Positions 7,013-9,809 of a stretch of DNA of 9,809 nucleotides are shown one piece after another. Every line of letters begins with the position of its first letter. Positions within the stretch are counted from its first letter, which is position 1. Below the pieces are notes generated by a model. It ran no database searches. It was not told where the DNA came from and saw only the letters and a list, made by a program, of their open reading frames with translations. Position numbers and translations under genes: made by a program. The DNA comes from Natronohydrobacter sp. (GTDB lineage Bacteria; Pseudomonadota; Alphaproteobacteria; Rhodobacterales; Rhodobacteraceae), in assembly GCA_007118445.1 (NCBI GenBank), contig SKRP01000069.1, forward strand, positions 1-9,809, written 5' to 3'.

Positions 7013-7033
7013 AAATTTTCGCGCGTAAAATTT
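7012..7033. promoter_or_regulatory. Candidate LacI-family operator before smoE
   Basis: AAAATTTTCGC and GCGTAAAATTT form a 22-bp near-palindrome (9 of 11 pairs) with a central CpG. Its core TTTTCGCGCGTAAA matches the perfect palindrome at 5907-5920 in the pattern TTNNCGCGCGTNAA. An AT-rich hexamer (TATATT, 7033-7038) follows it, in the same geometry as before lacI; TTGACC (7037-7042) is an alternative -35. The exact promoter is uncertain. It overlaps the last base of the lacI stop codon. Confidence 0.6.
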
Positions 7034-7100
7034 ATATTGACCGCGAGGGACGTTTTTGATTACCTTTCTGAACCGGAGACATCGTTCAGGGAGGAATCAG

Positions 7101-8405
7101 ATGAAACTCGGACAAACACTCGCTGCGACCACAGCGATTTCGCTCATTGCTGCGTCAGGGGCCTTTGCCCAGAGCCTGACCATCGCGACGGTCAATAATG
7201 GCGACATGATCCGTATGCAGGGGCTGAGCGGCGAATTTACCGAAGCGACGGGCATCGAGCTGGAATGGGTGATCCTTGAGGAGAACATCCTGCGCCAGCG
7301 CGTCACGCAGGATATCGCCACCAGCGGCGGGCAGTTCGACGTCATGACCATCGGCATGTACGAGGCCCCGATCTGGGCCGAGCGCGGCTGGCTGGTCTCG
7401 CTTGACGGGCTGCCTGAAGAGTATGACATCGACGATATCCTGCCCGCCATGCGCGCAGGTCTGTCCTATGAGGGCAGCCTGTATGCCGCGCCCTTCTATG
7501 GCGAAAGCTCGATGGTGATGTATCGCACCGACCTGATGGAAGCGGCCGGGATGGAAATGCCCGAGGAACCCACCTGGGATGATATCGCCGCTGCTGCTGC
7601 CGCGATGACGGATCGCGACAACAATATCAACGGGATCTGCATGAGGGGCCGCGCCGGGTGGGGCGAGAACATGGCCTTCATCACCACCGTCGCCAATTCC
7701 TTCGGCGCGCGTTGGTTCAACGAGAACTGGGAAGCGCAACTTGACAGCCCGGAATGGCTGGAGGCGGTCACATTCTACAATGACCTGCTGCAGAATTACG
7801 GGCCGGCAGGGGCTGCGAATAACGGGTTCAACGAGAACCTGACGCTGTTCCAGCAGGGCCGTTGCGGCATGTGGATCGATGCGACCGTGGCCGCCAGCTT
7901 CGTGACCAATCCTGACGACTCGACTGTGGCCGACAGCGTGGGTTTCGCACTGGCCCCGAACAAGGATGGCATGGACAAGCGCGCCAACTGGCTCTGGGCC
8001 TGGGCACTGGCCATCCCGGCTGGCACCCAGCAGGAAGAGGCCGCGATGGAGTTCATCAACTGGGCCACTTCCAAGGATTATCTGGAACTGGTCGCCGAGC
8101 GCGAGGGCTGGGCAAATGTGCCTCCGGGCAGCCGCACCTCGCTCTATGAGAACCCGGAATATGCTGCCGTGCCTTTCGCTGACATGACTCTGCGCTCGAT
8201 CAACGCGGCCGATCCGAACAACCCGACAGTTGATCCGGTGCCCTATGTCGGCATCCAGTTTGTCGCGATCCCCGAATGGGCAGGTATCGGCACGCAGGCC
8301 GGGCAGGAATTCTCTGCCATGGTTGCAGGCCAGCAGACCCCGGAACAGGCCCTTGCCCGCGCGCAGGCGCTGGTGACGGATGAAATGGAAGCAGCAGGTT
8401 ACTGA
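7101..8405 (+). CDS. smoE: Sorbitol/mannitol-type ABC transporter substrate-binding protein
   Basis: A 434-residue periplasmic solute-binding protein (family 1, MalE-like fold) that captures a polyol and delivers it to the SmoF/SmoG permease. It has a Sec signal peptide: basic start MK, hydrophobic core, and a likely signal peptidase I cut after AFA (residues 21-23). The mature start LTIATVNNGDMIRMQG and the motifs APFYGESSMVMYRTDL, GWGENMAF, FGARWF, NGFNENL, MWIDATVAASF and EGWANVPPG are, as I recall them, those of the R. sphaeroides SmoE group. The protein has only two cysteines, C180 and C255, in the mature part, which could form a disulfide. The ATG at 7101 has a strong ribosome site, AGGGAGGA (7088-7095). 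An upstream in-frame TTG at 7056 would spoil the signal peptide. It is the first gene of the operon. Sorbitol or mannitol is inferred from family; related proteins also bind arabitol and other polyols. Confidence 0.9.
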   Translation: MKLGQTLAATTAISLIAASGAFAQSLTIATVNNGDMIRMQGLSGEFTEATGIELEWVILEENILRQRVTQDIATSGGQFDVMTIGMYEAPIWAERGWLVSLDGLPEEYDIDDILPAMRAGLSYEGSLYAAPFYGESSMVMYRTDLMEAAGMEMPEEPTWDDIAAAAAAMTDRDNNINGICMRGRAGWGENMAFITTVANSFGARWFNENWEAQLDSPEWLEAVTFYNDLLQNYGPAGAANNGFNENLTLFQQGRCGMWIDATVAASFVTNPDDSTVADSVGFALAPNKDGMDKRANWLWAWALAIPAGTQQEEAAMEFINWATSKDYLELVAEREGWANVPPGSRTSLYENPEYAAVPFADMTLRSINAADPNNPTVDPVPYVGIQFVAIPEWAGIGTQAGQEFSAMVAGQQTPEQALARAQALVTDEMEAAGY

Positions 8406-8420
8406 GCCCCTGCTGCTTCA

Positions 8421-8451
8421 GGAGCGGGGCGTCCTCCTCGCGCCCCGCTCC
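8421..8451 (+). terminator. Strong GC hairpin after smoE (attenuating, no T-run)
   Basis: Arms GGAGCGGGGCG (8421-8431) and CGCCCCGCTCC (8441-8451) pair perfectly over 11 bp around a 9-nt loop. Only ATTT follows, not a run of T, so it is probably not a full intrinsic terminator. It more likely stops 3' exonucleases or causes partial termination, leaving more smoE than smoF message. Confidence 0.7.
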
Positions 8452-8462
8452 ATTTCCCTCCA

Positions 8463-8489
8463 CATCGGCAAGCCCGGCTTGCCCCGATG
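8463..8489 (+). promoter_or_regulatory. Second hairpin, ending at the smoF ribosome site
   Basis: GGCAAGCC (8467-8474), one C, then GGCTTGCC (8476-8483) pair exactly; outer CATC (8463-8466) and GATG (8486-8489) extend the stem past a 2-nt bulge. In RNA the loop would open by at least the central bases. The stem ends where the AAAGG ribosome site (8490-8494) of smoF begins, so it could limit smoF translation. Confidence 0.6.
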
Positions 8490-8502
8490 AAAGGCCAGTG
8501 CC

Positions 8503-9369
8503 ATGTCCACCAAGGCTTCGCGCTCTGCTGCGCGGTTGATGCTGGCACCTGCGGTCATCCTGCTTCTGGGCTGGATGCTGGTGCCCCTGACACTCACGCT
8601 CATTTTCTCTTTCCAGCGCTATCTGCCCTTGCGTGGCGGGTTTCAGGGCTGGGTCGGTTTCGAGAATTACGCCCGTTTCGTCAGCTCCAGCGCCTTCTGG
8701 CCCTCGGTTCAGGCGACCATCATCATTGTCGGTGGTGTACTGCTGATCACGGTCAGCCTTGGCATCCTGCTCGCGATCCTGCTCGATCAGCCGATGTGGG
8801 GGCAGGGGATGGTGCGGATCCTGGTCATCGCGCCCTTCTTCGTCATGCCGACCGTTTCGGGGCTGGTGTGGAAGAACATGTTCATGGACCCCAATAACGG
8901 GCTTTTGTCGCATCTGTGGCGATTCTTCGGCGCGGATCCGGTGATCTGGCTGTCGGATGCCTCGATGCTGTCGATCATCATGATCGTGTCCTGGCAATGG
9001 CTGCCCTTCGCCACGCTGATCCTGCTGACGGCGATCCAGTCGCTCGACAGCGAACAGCTGGAAGCCGCCGAGATGGACGGCGCCCCGGTTCTGTCGCGCT
9101 TCTGGCATATCATCCTGCCGCATCTTGCGCGCGCCATCACCATCGTGATCCTGATCCAGACGATTTTCCTGCTGGCGATCTTCGCCGAGATCTTCGTCAC
9201 CACGCAGGGGTCATTCGGCACCCGCACGCTGACCTATCTGATCTTCCAGCGCGTGCTGGAAAGCCAGAATGTGGGCCTTGGCTCTGCCGGGGGGATTTAT
9301 GCGGTGATCCTTGCCAATATCTTTGCGCTCTTTCTGATGCGCATCGTCGGCAAGAATCTGGACCGCTGA
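8503..9369 (+). CDS. smoF: ABC transporter permease, sorbitol/mannitol type
   Basis: A 288-residue inner-membrane permease (MalF type), half of the channel that passes the polyol delivered by SmoE. It has about six hydrophobic helices, beginning with AVILLLGWMLVPLTLTLIF (near 17-36). The cytoplasmic EAA loop, EQLEAAEMDGAPVLSRFWHI (residues 184-203), is the site where the ATPase docks. The FENYARF segment after the first periplasmic loop is typical of this permease family. The start is ATG 8503, with AAAGG 8 nt upstream. It lies 97 bp after smoE, a gap filled mostly by two hairpins, and 12 bp before smoG. Confidence 0.93.
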   Translation: MSTKASRSAARLMLAPAVILLLGWMLVPLTLTLIFSFQRYLPLRGGFQGWVGFENYARFVSSSAFWPSVQATIIIVGGVLLITVSLGILLAILLDQPMWGQGMVRILVIAPFFVMPTVSGLVWKNMFMDPNNGLLSHLWRFFGADPVIWLSDASMLSIIMIVSWQWLPFATLILLTAIQSLDSEQLEAAEMDGAPVLSRFWHIILPHLARAITIVILIQTIFLLAIFAEIFVTTQGSFGTRTLTYLIFQRVLESQNVGLGSAGGIYAVILANIFALFLMRIVGKNLDR

Positions 9370-9381
9370 GGGGAGGGAACC

Positions 9382-9809
9382 ATGGCACGCTCTGTCACGA
9401 CACAACGCAAGTCACTCAATACCTTCATCGCCTGGACCATCGGCCTGTTGATCTTCTTTCCGATCCTCTGGACGATCCTGACCAGCTTCAAGACCGAGGC
9501 GCAGGCCATCGCCGACCCGCCCGTGTGGTTCTTCTTCGACTGGACGCTGGAGAATTACCGCGTGGTGCAGGAACGCTCGAATTACAGCCGCTTCCTGTGG
9601 AACTCGATCATCATCGCGGGCGGATCAACGATCCTTGGCATGATCATCGCGATCCCGGCGGCCTGGTCGATGGCCTTCGTGCCCTCGAACCGCACCAAGG
9701 ATATCCTGCTGTGGATGCTGTCCACCAAGATGCTGCCTGCTGTGGGGGTACTGTACTCATACCGCGTTCCGCGACAGTTTCGCCACCTGGCTGGAGTTGA
9801 TCTGGTCGC
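9382..9809 (+). CDS. smoG: ABC transporter permease, sorbitol/mannitol type, partial and possibly frameshifted
   Basis: The first 142 codons of the second permease (MalG type); the window ends before the stop and before the EAA loop. The N-terminal helix is at about 13-36 (TFIAWTIGLLIFFPILWTIL), followed by the conserved LTSFKTE and a periplasmic segment with ENY. NSIIIAGGSTILGMIIAIPAAWSMAF (about 74-99) and LLWMLSTKMLPAVGVL (about 109-124) match the family. From codon 125 (9754) the reading YSYRVPRQFRHLAG no longer looks like a permease; the family continues roughly VPIYLxFRD. FRDS does appear in the +1 frame at 9767, 5 nt nearer than expected, so a small net deletion or poor sequence at the edge is likely. 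The start has a strong ribosome site, GGGGAGGG, 4 nt before ATG. Confidence 0.85.
   Translation, partial: MARSVTTQRKSLNTFIAWTIGLLIFFPILWTILTSFKTEAQAIADPPVWFFFDWTLENYRVVQERSNYSRFLWNSIIIAGGSTILGMIIAIPAAWSMAFVPSNRTKDILLWMLSTKMLPAVGVLYSYRVPRQFRHLAGVDLV

Noticed and set aside
9751..9809. Possible unrelated gene end on the minus strand at the window edge
   Set aside because: A short minus-strand reading ends in a stop here and looks protein-like, but about 16 residues are too few, and disrupted smoG explains the region more simply.
1..9809. A new defence system, mobile element, CRISPR array or RNA gene
   Set aside because: Every long stretch is accounted for by recognisable housekeeping or transport genes. 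I saw no direct-repeat arrays, transposase, integrase, toxin-antitoxin pair or tRNA-like sequence.

Overview
The window looks like an ordinary chromosomal segment of a GC-rich alphaproteobacterium. The gene content and protein sequences (a SmoE/SmoF/SmoG-type polyol transporter, a LacI regulator beside it, a short S49 peptidase with a small companion gene, a PTR1-type SDR, UvrC) most resemble Rhodobacteraceae (Rhodobacter, Paracoccus and relatives). This placement rests on recognition of protein families, not on a database search.

Left half, minus strand (positions 1-4708). Reading in transcription order from position 4708 down, there is a tight cluster: a short SppA-like S49 peptidase, a 63-residue membrane protein with a Cys4 tail, a Na+/Ca2+ antiporter of the CaCA family, and an SDR reductase of the pteridine-reductase type. 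The gaps are only 3-4 nt, so they are probably co-transcribed. After a 306-bp AT-rich gap comes uvrC, whose 3' end lies beyond the left edge. The gap carries a perfect DnaA-box match and an 8-bp inverted repeat.

Centre (4709-5708). A LysR-type regulator is transcribed divergently from sppA. The 85-bp spacer contains a perfect 7+1+7 palindrome just upstream of the lysR start.

Right half, plus strand (5709-9809). A LacI-type repressor gene with a GTG start is followed by smoE (periplasmic binding protein), smoF (permease) and the first part of smoG (second permease) of a sorbitol/mannitol-type ABC importer. Two similar palindromes, one before lacI and one before smoE, share the pattern TTNNCGCGCGTNAA and are good candidate operators for the LacI protein. 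Two tandem stable hairpins lie between smoE and smoF, the second ending directly at the smoF ribosome binding site. They would fit the usual need for more binding protein than permease. The last ~55 bases of the window no longer read as SmoG in frame, which suggests indels or a frameshift at the window edge.

I found no CRISPR array, insertion sequence, tRNA, rRNA, phage gene or recognisable defence system. The items worth a second look are regulatory structures, an unusual repressor hinge, and the small Cys4 membrane protein in the sppA cluster.
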